Below are positions 1 to 6,450 of a DNA stretch of 12,265 nt, one piece after another. A program made the translations under genes and the position numbers. The stretch's first letter is position 1, and each line of letters begins with the position of its first letter. Origin of the DNA: Pseudomonadota bacterium (GTDB lineage Bacteria > Pseudomonadota > Alphaproteobacteria > Rhizobiales > Xanthobacteraceae); NCBI GenBank assembly GCA_023423415.1, contig JAFAFP010000046.1, positions 1 to 12,265 of the forward strand, given 5' to 3'. The notes beneath the pieces are model-generated. The model did not search any database. It worked only from the letters and a program-made list of their open reading frames with translations, and was not told the DNA's origin.

Positions 1-359
1 ACGCTCAGATCGTCGGCCGCGACGGTGAGTACGTGATCCTGCGCCTGAATTCGGGTGAGCAGCGTCTCGTGCACGGCCGCTGCATGGCGACCATCGGCGC
101 GGTGTCGAACCCCGATCACATGAACACGTCGATCGGCAAGGCAGGCCGCACCCGCTGGCTCGGCCGCCGTCCGCATAACCGCGGTGTCACCATGAACCCG
201 GTCGATCACCCGCATGGTGGTGGTGAAGGCCGCACCTCGGGTGGCCGTCATCCGGTCTCGCCCTGGGGCTTCCCCACGAAGGGCAAGAAGACCCGCAGTA
301 ACAAGTCCACCACGAAATTCATCGTTTCGAGCCGCCACGCTCGGAAGAAGAAGAAGTAA
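1..359 (+). CDS. rplB: 50S ribosomal protein L2 (uL2), C-terminal part
   Basis: The last 118 codons of L2 are visible and the 5' end lies outside the window; the reading frame starts at base 3. L2 binds 23S rRNA near the peptidyl-transferase centre and is needed for subunit joining. The hallmark segment PVDHPHGGGEGR is present; its second histidine corresponds to the conserved His229 region of E. coli L2. It is followed by the usual GGRHPVSPWG stretch and a lysine-rich end (RHARKKKK). The frame is open from the window edge and stops at TAA, 12 nt before rpsS, as expected inside an S10 operon (rplB then rpsS). Nothing looks abnormal; it is partial only because the window cuts it. Confidence 0.98.
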   Translation, partial: AQIVGRDGEYVILRLNSGEQRLVHGRCMATIGAVSNPDHMNTSIGKAGRTRWLGRRPHNRGVTMNPVDHPHGGGEGRTSGGRHPVSPWGFPTKGKKTRSNKSTTKFIVSSRHARKKKK

Positions 360-371
360 GGAACGCTCGTC

Positions 372-650
372 ATGGCGCGCTCGGTCTGGAAGGGCCCATT
401 TATCGACGGCTATCTGCTGAAGAAGGCAGAGAAGACGCGTTCGTCGGGACGGCACGAGGTCATTAAGATCTGGAGCCGCCGCTCGACGATCCTGCCGCAA
501 TTCGTGGGTCTGACGTTCGGTGTTTATAACGGTCAGAAGCACGTGCCCGTGCAAGTGTCCGAGGAAATGGTCGGCCACAAGTTCGGCGAGTTTTCGCCGA
601 CGCGGACGTTCCATGGCCATGCTTCGGACCGCAAGGCCAAGCGTTCTTAG
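372..650 (+). CDS. rpsS: 30S ribosomal protein S19 (uS19)
   Basis: 92 residues, the same length as E. coli S19. S19 sits in the head of the small subunit, contacts S13 and 16S rRNA and lies near the A-site tRNA and the B1a bridge. Family signatures are visible: RSVWKGPFIDGYLLKK at the start, WSRRSTILPQFVGLT in the middle, and HVPV...EEMVGHKFGEFSPTRTF...GH toward the end. The ATG is preceded by AAGGAA with 8 nt spacing, overlapping the rplB stop codon, so the start is well supported. It lies between rplB and rplV, the standard S10 order. An alternative overlapping frame at 214-420 is only a shadow. Confidence 0.98.
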   Translation: MARSVWKGPFIDGYLLKKAEKTRSSGRHEVIKIWSRRSTILPQFVGLTFGVYNGQKHVPVQVSEEMVGHKFGEFSPTRTFHGHASDRKAKRS

Positions 651-668
651 AGCTTGAGAGGATAGGTC

Positions 669-1052
669 ATGGGCAAGACAGCGCGCGAACGCACGCTCCC
701 CGACAACGAGGCCAAGGCCGTCACCCGCAACATCCGGGTGTCGCCACAGAAGCTCAATCTCGTCGCGCAGCTGATCCGCGGCAAGAAGGTCGCGACTGCG
801 CTCAACGATCTGCAGTTCTCGCGCAAGCGGATCGCAGTCGACGTGAAGAAGTGTCTGGAATCGGCTATCGCCAACGCCGAGAACAACCACGATCTCGATG
901 TCGACGATCTGATCGTCGCTCAGGCTCATGTTGGCAAGGCGATGGTGATGAAGCGCTGGTCGCCGCGCGGACGTGGCCGTTCGGGCAAGATTTTGAAGCC
1001 GTTCTCGCATCTGACGATCGTTGTTCGTCAGGTCGAGGCCAAGGCAGCTTAA
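669..1052 (+). CDS. rplV: 50S ribosomal protein L22 (uL22)
   Basis: 127 residues, slightly longer than E. coli L22 (110), with a short N-terminal extension typical of alphaproteobacteria. L22 binds several 23S rRNA domains. Its long beta-hairpin lines the peptide exit tunnel and is a site of macrolide-resistance changes in other bacteria. The hairpin corresponds to about residues 95-112 (KRWSPRGRGRSGKILKPFSH). The upstream segment NIRVSPQKLNLVAQLIRGKKV is the typical N-terminal core. The ATG has a purine-rich GAGAGGA site upstream. It lies 18 nt after rpsS and 11 nt before rpsC. No tunnel-tip deletion or duplication is apparent. Confidence 0.98.
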   Translation: MGKTARERTLPDNEAKAVTRNIRVSPQKLNLVAQLIRGKKVATALNDLQFSRKRIAVDVKKCLESAIANAENNHDLDVDDLIVAQAHVGKAMVMKRWSPRGRGRSGKILKPFSHLTIVVRQVEAKAA

Positions 1053-1063
1053 GGAGAGTAAGG

Positions 1064-1774
1064 ATGGGTCAGAAGATCAATCCGATCGGGCTTCGCCTCG
1101 GCATCAACCGGACGTGGGACTCGCGCTGGTTCGCTGGCAAGACCGAGTACGGCACGCTGCTGCACGAGGACATGGCGATCCGCAAGGAGCTGATGAAGCA
1201 GCTCAAGCAGGCGGCCGTGGCCAAGATCGTGATCGAGCGCCCGCACAAGAAGTGCCGCGTAACGATCTACTCGGCGCGCCCCGGTGTCGTGATCGGCAAG
1301 AAGGGCTCGGATATCGAGAAGCTGCGTAAGTCGGTCGCGAAGCTGACTTCGAGCGATGTGGTCATCAACATCGTCGAAATCCGCAAGCCGGAACTCGACG
1401 CGCAGCTGGTGGCCGAGTCGATCGCCCAGCAGCTCGAGCGCCGCGTGGCTTTCCGCCGTGCGATGAAGCGCGCGGTGCAGACCGCGATGCGTCTCGGCGC
1501 CGAGGGCATCCGCATCAATTGCTCGGGTCGTCTGGGTGGCGCTGAAATCGCCCGTCTCGAGTGGTACCGTGAAGGCCGCGTGCCGCTGCATACGCTGCGC
1601 GCCGATGTCGATTACGGCGTCGCAACTGCGTTCACGACTTACGGCACCTGCGGCGTGAAGGTCTGGATCTTCAAGGGCGAGATCCTGGAACACGACTCGA
1701 TGGCGCAGGATAAACGGATGAACGAGGGCGGCGGTGATGCCGGCCGTCCGCGCCGTGAAGCGGCTGCTGGATAA
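1064..1774 (+). CDS. rpsC: 30S ribosomal protein S3 (uS3)
   Basis: 236 residues (E. coli 233). S3 forms part of the mRNA entry channel in the head of the 30S subunit. It begins MGQKINPIGLRLGI, the standard S3 start. The KH RNA-binding loop is clear at residues 74-81 (GVVIGKKG, a GxxG-type motif), and the C-terminal domain carries RLGGAEIAR and YGTCGVKVWIFKGE. The chosen ATG has AAGGAG 7 nt upstream; an open extension of 71 codons further upstream overlaps rplV in another frame and is rejected. The tail after the fold (MAQDKRMNEGGGDAGRPRREAAAG) is short, Gly/Arg-rich and probably disordered, as in related rhizobial S3 proteins. Confidence 0.98.
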   Translation: MGQKINPIGLRLGINRTWDSRWFAGKTEYGTLLHEDMAIRKELMKQLKQAAVAKIVIERPHKKCRVTIYSARPGVVIGKKGSDIEKLRKSVAKLTSSDVVINIVEIRKPELDAQLVAESIAQQLERRVAFRRAMKRAVQTAMRLGAEGIRINCSGRLGGAEIARLEWYREGRVPLHTLRADVDYGVATAFTTYGTCGVKVWIFKGEILEHDSMAQDKRMNEGGGDAGRPRREAAAG

Positions 1775-1786
1775 CGGATTAACGTC

Positions 1787-2200
1787 ATGTTGCAACCAAA
1801 GCGCACCAAGTTTCGCAAGGCCTTCAAGGGACGCATTCACGGCGTCGCGACGTCTGGCACTGCGCTCGACTTCGGCCAGTTCGGCCTGAAGGCGATGGAG
1901 CCGGAGCGCGTCACCGCGCGCCAGATCGAGGCGGCTCGCCGCGCCCTGACGCGCCACATGAAGCGCGCTGGCCGTGTGTGGATCCGCATTTTCCCGGATG
2001 TGCCGGTGTCGAAGAAGCCGATCGAAGTCCGCATGGGTAAAGGCAAAGGCTCCCCGGAATTGTGGGTGGTTCGCGTCAAACCCGGCCGCGTTCTGTTCGA
2101 GATCGATGGCGTGCCGATCGAGCTGGCGAAGGAAGCGTTGACGCTTGCTGCCGCAAAGCTGCCGATCAAGACGCGCTTCGTTGCGCGTATCGCGGAGTAA
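1787..2200 (+). CDS. rplP: 50S ribosomal protein L16 (uL16)
   Basis: 137 residues, one more than E. coli L16. L16 organises the A-site tRNA region and helps late 50S assembly. The sequence starts MLQPKRTKFRKAFKGR, and carries GKGKGSPELWVVRVKPGRVLFEIDGV. Arg82 in EVRMGKGKG matches E. coli Arg81, the residue hydroxylated by the YcfD oxygenase; whether this organism has that enzyme cannot be seen. The Shine-Dalgarno is weak (CGGATTA), so re-initiation after rpsC, whose stop is 12 nt upstream, may contribute. The order rpsC-rplP-rpmC is canonical. Confidence 0.98.
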   Translation: MLQPKRTKFRKAFKGRIHGVATSGTALDFGQFGLKAMEPERVTARQIEAARRALTRHMKRAGRVWIRIFPDVPVSKKPIEVRMGKGKGSPELWVVRVKPGRVLFEIDGVPIELAKEALTLAAAKLPIKTRFVARIAE

Positions 2201-2205
2201 CGATC

Positions 2206-2403
2206 ATGAAGATTGCAGATGTCCGCGTGATGACGACCGATCAGATCGACGACGAGGTGCTGAAGCTGAAGAAGGAGCAGTTCAATCTGCGCTTTCAGCG
2301 TGCCACTGGCCAGCTTGAGAACACCTCGCGCGTGCGCCAGGTCCGTCGCGATATCGCCCGTCTGAAGACGGTCGCGCGTCAGAAGAAGACGAAGAAGGAT
2401 TAA
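2206..2403 (+). CDS. rpmC: 50S ribosomal protein L29 (uL29)
   Basis: 65 residues (E. coli 63). L29 is a small two-helix protein near the exit tunnel; with L23 it helps form the docking site for SRP and trigger factor. The pattern ELxxLKKEQFNLRFQRATGQLENTSRVRQVRRDIARLKT, of which a close version is present here, is diagnostic. The ATG lies 5 nt after the rplP stop, with GGAG at 2194-2197 inside the end of rplP. A longer in-frame reading beginning at 2062 overlaps rplP and lacks conservation, so it is rejected. The end is lysine-rich (RQKKTKKD). Confidence 0.97.
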   Translation: MKIADVRVMTTDQIDDEVLKLKKEQFNLRFQRATGQLENTSRVRQVRRDIARLKTVARQKKTKKD

Positions 2404-2413
2404 GGGGTCAGAG

Positions 2414-2665
2414 ATGCCAAAGCGTCAGTTGCATGGCCTCGTTGTGAGCGACAAGCAGGACAAGACGGTCATCGTGAGCGTCGAGCGCCGGTTTACGCAC
2501 CCGGTTCTGAAAAAGACCATCCGGCGTACGACCAAGTATCACGCTCACGACGAGACCAACGAATACACAGTCGGCGACATGGTCTGGATCGAGGAGCACA
2601 AGCCGATTTCGAAGCTCAAGCGCTGGACCGTGACCCAGGGCGAGAAGAAAAAGAAGGTGCTGTAA
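2414..2665 (+). CDS. rpsQ: 30S ribosomal protein S17 (uS17)
   Basis: 83 residues (E. coli 84). S17 is an OB-fold protein and a primary binder of the 5' domain of 16S rRNA. Visible signatures are GLVVSDKQDKTVIVSVERRFTHPVLKKTIRRTTKYHAHDE, followed by GDMVWIEEHKPISKLKRWTV. The start has AAGGGG upstream, running on from the rpmC stop. This is the last gene of the classical S10 operon. Its stop codon (2663-2665) lies inside the left arm of an 8-bp hairpin described separately, which coincides with the S10/spc junction. Confidence 0.98.
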   Translation: MPKRQLHGLVVSDKQDKTVIVSVERRFTHPVLKKTIRRTTKYHAHDETNEYTVGDMVWIEEHKPISKLKRWTVTQGEKKKKVL

Positions 2666-2684
2666 GCGCGTTTTGCCTTACAGC
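2659..2684 (+). promoter_or_regulatory. Hairpin over the rpsQ stop codon at the S10/spc junction
   Basis: GCTGTAAG (2659-2666) pairs perfectly with CTTACAGC (2677-2684), leaving a 10-nt CGCGTTTTGC loop. The loop can close by two further G-C pairs if C2667 is bulged. The rpsQ stop TAA lies in the left arm. No U-run follows, so this is not a standard intrinsic terminator. It may be an RNA processing, stability or attenuation element between the two operons; that role is inference. Confidence 0.55.
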
Positions 2685-2705
2685 GATTGAAGGATTGGGT
2701 GTCTC

Positions 2706-3074
2706 ATGATTCAGATGCAGACTAACCTGGACGTTGCCGACAATTCCGGCGCGCGCCGCGTCATGTGCATCAAGGTTCTGGGCGGCTCGAAGCGGAAATA
2801 CGCCACCATCGGCGACGTTATCGTCGTGTCGGTGAAAGAGGCGATCCCGCGCGGCCGTGTGAAGAAAGGCGACGTCATGAAGGCGGTCGTCGTGCGGATT
2901 TCGAAGGACATCAAGCGGTCCGACGGCTCCGTGATCCGGTTTGACCGCAATGCGGCCGTGCTGATCAACAATCAGTCGGAGCCCGTTGGCACCCGTATCT
3001 TCGGACCGGTGCCGCGTGAGTTGCGTGCAAAGAACCACATGAAGATCATTTCGCTCGCCCCGGAGGTGCTGTGA
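2706..3074 (+). CDS. rplN: 50S ribosomal protein L14 (uL14)
   Basis: 122 residues (E. coli 123). L14 is a beta-barrel at the subunit interface that forms bridges to 16S rRNA and is the target of the silencing factor RsfS. Signatures are MIQMQTNLDVADNSGARRVMCIKVLGGS, GDVIVVSVKEAIPRG, VIRFDRNAAVLINNQ and EPVGTRIFGPVPRELR. ATG 2706 is chosen over the internal ATG at 2715 because the family starts MIQ. The AAGGA site is rather distant (11 nt). It is the first gene of the spc operon, separated from rpsQ by 40 nt, longer than neighbouring gaps. Its TGA shares one base with the rplX ATG. Confidence 0.98.
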   Translation: MIQMQTNLDVADNSGARRVMCIKVLGGSKRKYATIGDVIVVSVKEAIPRGRVKKGDVMKAVVVRISKDIKRSDGSVIRFDRNAAVLINNQSEPVGTRIFGPVPRELRAKNHMKIISLAPEVL

Positions 3075-3391
3075 TGGCTGCCAAGATCCGTAAAGGCGAC
3101 AAAGTCATCGTCCTGACAGGACGCGACAAAGGCCGTACCGGCGAAGTGGTTGAAGTGCGTCCGAAGGAAAGCCGGGCGCTCGTTCGCGGCGTCAACATGG
3201 TGAAGCGTCACCAGAAGCAGACGGCGCAGCAGGAAGGCGGCATCATCTCGAAAGAGGCGACCATCCACCTGTCGAATATCGCGCTGGCCGACCCCAAGGA
3301 CGGCAAGCCGACCCGGGTTGGGTTCAAACTCATGAATGACGGACGCAAGGTGCGCGTTGCGCGGCGTTCGGGAGTCGAGATCGATGGCTGA
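3074..3391 (+). CDS. rplX: 50S ribosomal protein L24 (uL24)
   Basis: 105 residues (E. coli 104). L24 is an early-assembly protein with a KOW motif that nucleates folding of the 5' region of 23S rRNA. The KOW segment is KIRKGDKVIVLTGRDKGRTGEV at residues 4-25. VNMVKRHQK and EGGIISKEATIHLSNIAL follow. ATG 3074 overlaps the rplN stop by one base (TGATG) and has GGAGG at 3062-3066; a GTG at 3071 would add only one residue and is less likely. Its end overlaps rplE by 8 nt, so translation of L14, L24 and L5 is probably coupled. Confidence 0.98.
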   Translation: MAAKIRKGDKVIVLTGRDKGRTGEVVEVRPKESRALVRGVNMVKRHQKQTAQQEGGIISKEATIHLSNIALADPKDGKPTRVGFKLMNDGRKVRVARRSGVEIDG

Positions 3392-3977
3392 TACCCAGCA
3401 GAAGCCGAAGGGCGAGAAGAAAGCCGCCGCGAGCTATGTTCCGCGGCTGAAGACGCAGTTCGACGAGGTCATTCGCAGCAAGCTGACCAAGGATTTCGGT
3501 TACACGAATCCGATGCAGGTGCCGGTGATCACCAAGGTCGTGCTCAACATGGGCGTGGGTGAGGGCGTTAGCGACCGCAAGAAGGTCGAGAATGCCGCCA
3601 ACGATCTGACGCTGATCGCGGGTCAAAAGTGCATCATCACGCGCTCGCGCAAGTCGATCGCGACCTTCAAGCTGCGTGACGGCCAGGCCATCGGCTGCAA
3701 GGTCACGCTGCGCAAGGCACGCATGTATGACTTCCTCGACCGCCTCGTGAATATCGCGTTGCCTCGGGTGCGCGACTTCCGTGGCCTGAACCCGAAGAGC
3801 TTCGACGGCATGGGTAATTATTCGCTCGGCCTTAAGGAACACGTCATTTTCCCGGAAATCGAGTACGACAAGGTGTCGGACGTCTGGGGTATGGACATCA
3901 CGATCTGCACGACGGCGCGCACCGACGATGAGGCGCGTGCTCTGCTCGTGGCACTGAATTTCCCCTTCCGGCAGTGA
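3384..3977 (+). CDS. rplE: 50S ribosomal protein L5 (uL5)
   Basis: 197 residues from ATG 3384, longer than E. coli L5 (179) and than the roughly 185 residues I recall for Bradyrhizobium. The extra length is a Lys/Gln/Ala-rich N-terminal extension (ADTQQKPKGEKKAAAS) before the conserved YVPRLKTQFDEVI. L5 binds 5S rRNA and contacts the P-site tRNA and bridge B1b. The core is typical: KVVLNMGVGEG, GQKCIITRSRKSIATFKLRDGQAIGCKVTLR, LPRVRDFRGLNPKSFDGMGNYSLG and a C-terminal WGMDITICTTARTDDEARALL...FPF. GGGAG lies about 9 nt upstream, inside rplX. The longer reading from 3336 lies inside rplX and is rejected. Confidence 0.96.
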   Translation: MADTQQKPKGEKKAAASYVPRLKTQFDEVIRSKLTKDFGYTNPMQVPVITKVVLNMGVGEGVSDRKKVENAANDLTLIAGQKCIITRSRKSIATFKLRDGQAIGCKVTLRKARMYDFLDRLVNIALPRVRDFRGLNPKSFDGMGNYSLGLKEHVIFPEIEYDKVSDVWGMDITICTTARTDDEARALLVALNFPFRQ

Positions 3978-4017
3978 GAGCTGAGACCTCTCAGACGCGG
4001 ATAGTCAGGAGACTTTG

Positions 4018-4323
4018 ATGGCGAAGAAAAGTTCGATCGAGAAAAACAAACGGCGTCGCAAGATGACGAAGTCGTTTAGCGGCCGCCGCCAGCGGCTGAA
4101 AGAGATCGCCATGGACAAGACCAAGCCGATGGAAGAGCGCTTTGCAGCCTCTCTCAAGCTTGCCGAATTGCCGCGCAATTCGTCGGCGACGCGCATTCGC
4201 AATCGTTGCGAGGTGACGGGCCGTCCACGCGCCTATTACCGCAAGCACAAGATGTCGCGTATCGCGTTGCGCGAACTTGGCAACAAGGGCCTGATCCCGG
4301 GCCTCGTGAAGTCGAGCTGGTAA
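4018..4323 (+). CDS. rpsN: 30S ribosomal protein S14 (uS14), zinc-free type
   Basis: 101 residues, the length of the zinc-independent form of S14. Only one cysteine is present (Cys64 in RNRCEVTGRPRAYYRK), so the four-cysteine zinc ribbon of the short form is absent. S14 assembles late into the 30S head beside S3, S10 and S19. The conserved end LRELGNKGLIPGLVKSSW is intact. ATG 4018 has AGGAG at 4007-4011 with 6 nt spacing; the TTG at 4015 is an unlikely start. It follows rplE after 40 nt that contain only a short 5-bp hairpin (3981-3994). Confidence 0.97.
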   Translation: MAKKSSIEKNKRRRKMTKSFSGRRQRLKEIAMDKTKPMEERFAASLKLAELPRNSSATRIRNRCEVTGRPRAYYRKHKMSRIALRELGNKGLIPGLVKSSW

Positions 4324-4333
4324 GGAGGGTGGC

Positions 4334-4726
4334 ATGAACGATCCGATTGGAGATCTCATCACCCGCATCCGTAATGCGCAGGAACGGCAGAAGTCCAAGG
4401 TGTCGTCGCCTGGTTCGAAGCTGCGTGAGCGTGTGCTCGAAGTGCTGAAGTCCGAAGGTTACATCCGCGGTTATTCGACCGTGGAGCATATGGACGGCCG
4501 CAACGAGCTCGAGATCGAGCTGAAGTATTTCGACGGCGCTCCGGTGATCCGCGAGATCGCCCGCGTGTCGAAGCCGGGCCGCCGCGTTTATGTGGCGGTG
4601 AAGAATCTGCCGCGGGTCAATAACGGCCTCGGCATTTCCATCCTGTCGACCCCGAAGGGCGTCATGGCGGATCACTCCGCGCGTGATGCCAATGTCGGCG
4701 GCGAACTGCTCTGCACGGTGTTCTGA
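4334..4726 (+). CDS. rpsH: 30S ribosomal protein S8 (uS8)
   Basis: 130 residues (E. coli 130). S8 is a primary binder of the central domain of 16S rRNA and, in E. coli, the autogenous translational repressor of the spc operon. The start MNDPIGDLITRIRNAQ and the end SILSTPKGVMADHSARDANVGGELLCTVF are diagnostic. A strong Shine-Dalgarno (AAGGAGGG, 4322-4329) precedes the ATG. The stop TGA shares one base with the rplF start (TGATG). In E. coli the S8 operator lies near the rplX/rplE junction; here those genes overlap, so any such operator would have to lie in coding sequence. Confidence 0.98.
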   Translation: MNDPIGDLITRIRNAQERQKSKVSSPGSKLRERVLEVLKSEGYIRGYSTVEHMDGRNELEIELKYFDGAPVIREIARVSKPGRRVYVAVKNLPRVNNGLGISILSTPKGVMADHSARDANVGGELLCTVF

Positions 4727-5259
4727 TGTCCCGCGTCGGCAAAAAACCGGTCCCGGTGCCCACAGGCGTTACCGCCAATGTCCAGGGCAAGACCATCAGC
4801 GTGAAGGGGCCGAAAGGCACCTTGTCGCTCGTTGTCCATGACCGCGTGAAAGTCGCGATGGACAAGGGTGAAATCAGCGTCGACCCCGCTGACGAGAGCA
4901 AGGAGGCGCGCGCGCTGTGGGGGACCACGCGTGCGAACCTGAACAACATCGTCACCGGCGTGACCAAGGGCTTTGAGCGCAAGCTCGAAATCACCGGCGT
5001 CGGTTATCGTGCGGCCGTGCAGGGCAAGAACCTGCAGCTCGCGCTCGGTTACAGCCACGATGTCGTGTATGCGATTCCGGAAGGGATTGCGGTCGCGACG
5101 CCGAAGCCGACCGAAATCGTCGTCTCCGGTATCGACCGCAAGAAGGTCGGCCAGGTGGCGGCTGAGATCCGCGCTTATCGTCCGCCGGAGCCCTATAAGG
5201 GCAAGGGGGTACGGTATTCCGACGAGTTCATCTTCCGTAAGGAAGGCAAGAAGAAGTAA
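4726..5259 (+). CDS. rplF: 50S ribosomal protein L6 (uL6)
   Basis: 177 residues, the same as E. coli L6. L6 has two similar alpha/beta domains and sits near the GTPase-associated region and the sarcin-ricin loop. Family patterns are MSRVGKKPVPVP at the start, GPKGTLSL, and the second-domain signature YKGKGVRYSDEFIFRKEGKKK, including the conserved PPEPYKGKG run. The ATG overlaps the rpsH stop (TGATG), and no purine-rich ribosome site is visible in the 20 nt upstream. L6 therefore probably depends on ribosomes finishing rpsH, a translational-coupling inference. Confidence 0.98.
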   Translation: MSRVGKKPVPVPTGVTANVQGKTISVKGPKGTLSLVVHDRVKVAMDKGEISVDPADESKEARALWGTTRANLNNIVTGVTKGFERKLEITGVGYRAAVQGKNLQLALGYSHDVVYAIPEGIAVATPKPTEIVVSGIDRKKVGQVAAEIRAYRPPEPYKGKGVRYSDEFIFRKEGKKK

Positions 5260-5264
5260 CGCTG

Positions 5265-5624
5265 ATGGCACACAAAACCAAAGTAGAGCGCCGTGCGGCG
5301 CGGGTGCGCCGGGCCGTCAAGGCAGCGGCAAATGGCCGTATGCGGCTTTCCGTGCATCGGTCTTCGAAGCATATCTATGCTCAGGTGATCGATGATCTGA
5401 ACGGTGTGACCCTTGTCGCGGCGTCCTCGCTGGAAAAGGCTCAGCGCGAAGCTGGCAAGACCGGCGCAGACACTGAAGCCGCGAAGGCGGTTGGCAAGCT
5501 CGTCGCCGAGCGCGCCAGCGAGAAGGGCATCAAGAACGTGGTCTTCGATCGCGGCCGCTTCATGTTCCATGGCCGCATCAAGGCTCTCGCCGACGCCGCG
5601 CGCGAAGGCGGATTGAATTTCTAA
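5265..5624 (+). CDS. rplR: 50S ribosomal protein L18 (uL18)
   Basis: 119 residues (E. coli 117). L18 binds 5S rRNA together with L5 and L25 and brings it into the central protuberance. Visible features are a basic N-terminus (KVERRAARVRRAVKA), the RLSVHRSSKHIYAQVIDD strand region, and the C-terminal signature VVFDRGRFMFHGRIKALADAAREGGLNF. The run FDRGRFMFHGR differs from the more common FDRGGYLYHGR, a mild lineage variation. It starts 5 nt after rplF; the ribosome site is weak (AAGAAG within the last codons of rplF), which suggests coupling. Confidence 0.97.
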   Translation: MAHKTKVERRAARVRRAVKAAANGRMRLSVHRSSKHIYAQVIDDLNGVTLVAASSLEKAQREAGKTGADTEAAKAVGKLVAERASEKGIKNVVFDRGRFMFHGRIKALADAAREGGLNF

Positions 5625-5654
5625 CCGGACCGGGCGTCCGAAGGACAGAACGAT

Positions 5655-6221
5655 ATGGCACGTGAACCCAGACGTGAACGCGGCGAACGCGGTGAACGGG
5701 AAGAGTCGGAATTCATCGACAAGCTCGTTCACATCAACCGCGTCGCCAAGGTTGTGAAGGGCGGACGTCGTTTCGGCTTCGCTGCGCTGGTTGTGGTCGG
5801 CGATCAGAAGGGCCGGGTCGGCTTTGGTCACGGCAAGGCGCGGGAAGTGCCGGAGGCGATCCGCAAGGCGACTGATGCCGCCAAGCGTAACCTGGTGCGC
5901 GTTCCGCTGCGTGAAGGCCGTACGCTGCATCACGACGTCGCTGGCCGCCACGGCGCCGGCAAGGTGCAGTTGCGTGCGGCTCCGGCCGGTACCGGCATCA
6001 TCGCCGGCGGTCCGATGCGCGCGGTGTTCGAATCGCTCGGCATGCAGGATGTGGTGGCGAAGTCGCTCGGCTCATCGAATCCCTACAACATGGTGCGCGC
6101 GACGTTCGACGCACTGAAGAATCAGGATTCGCCGCGTTCGGTTGCGGCGCGTCGCTCGATCAAGGTCTCGACCCTGCAGGCGCGTCGCCGCGAAGAGGGT
6201 GTCGAGGCGACGGCCGAGTGA
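5655..6221 (+). CDS. rpsE: 30S ribosomal protein S5 (uS5)
   Basis: 188 residues against 167 in E. coli. The extra length is an N-terminal Arg/Glu-rich tract (RRERGERGEREESE) and a short acidic end. S5 lies at the mRNA entry channel, has a double-stranded RNA-binding-like N domain, and mutations in it affect decoding accuracy and spectinomycin sensitivity. The core is typical: LVHINRVAKVVKGGRRFGFAALVVVGD, GKAREVPEAIRKA and APAGTGIIAGGPMRAV, then SSNPYNMVRATFDAL. AAGGA at 5641-5645 precedes the ATG with 9 nt spacing. The 30-nt gap after rplR can form a weak hairpin (5626-5640). Confidence 0.98.
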   Translation: MAREPRRERGERGEREESEFIDKLVHINRVAKVVKGGRRFGFAALVVVGDQKGRVGFGHGKAREVPEAIRKATDAAKRNLVRVPLREGRTLHHDVAGRHGAGKVQLRAAPAGTGIIAGGPMRAVFESLGMQDVVAKSLGSSNPYNMVRATFDALKNQDSPRSVAARRSIKVSTLQARRREEGVEATAE

Positions 6222-6251
6222 TCGGTCCAGTCATTGGAAAGCTGAATTGTC

Positions 6252-6443
6252 ATGGCAGCGAACAAAACCATTAAGGTCGAGCAGGTCGGCAGCCCGATCC
6301 GCCGTGAAGCCACCCAGCGCCAGACGCTGATTGGCCTTGGACTGAACAAGATTGGCCGCGTGAGGGAATTGCCAGACAATCCGTCCACGCGCGGCATGAT
6401 CGACAAGGTCGGGCACCTCGTCCGCATTGTCGAAGGCAAATAG
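6252..6443 (+). CDS. rpmD: 50S ribosomal protein L30 (uL30)
   Basis: 63 residues (E. coli 59). L30 is a small, non-essential-type 50S protein that lies between domains II and V of 23S rRNA. The pattern KVEQVGSPIRREATQRQTLIGLGLNKIGRVRELPDNPSTRGMIDKVGHLVRIVE is typical, with the conserved QRxTLxGLGLNK centre. The ribosome site is weak (GGAAA about 12 nt before the ATG). It follows rpsE by 30 nt. Downstream, a 114-nt gap containing a compound palindromic repeat separates it from rplO, unlike the tight spacing elsewhere in this operon. Confidence 0.97.
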   Translation: MAANKTIKVEQVGSPIRREATQRQTLIGLGLNKIGRVRELPDNPSTRGMIDKVGHLVRIVEGK

Positions 6444-6450
6444 TCATTCG

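Noticed and set aside
1049..1957. 302-codon open frame on the - strand opposite rpsC/rplP
   Set aside because: Antisense shadow over two certain ribosomal genes; no recognisable domain.
3981..3994. Short hairpin CTGAG/CTCAG between rplE and rpsN
   Set aside because: Only 5 bp with a 4-nt loop and no other signal; expected by chance.
5626..5640. Short hairpin CGGAC/GTCCG between rplR and rpsE
   Set aside because: Only 5 bp and no U-run; too weak to list as an element.
5193..5951. 252-codon open frame on the - strand over rplR/rpsE
   Set aside because: Antisense shadow across three real genes, without family features.
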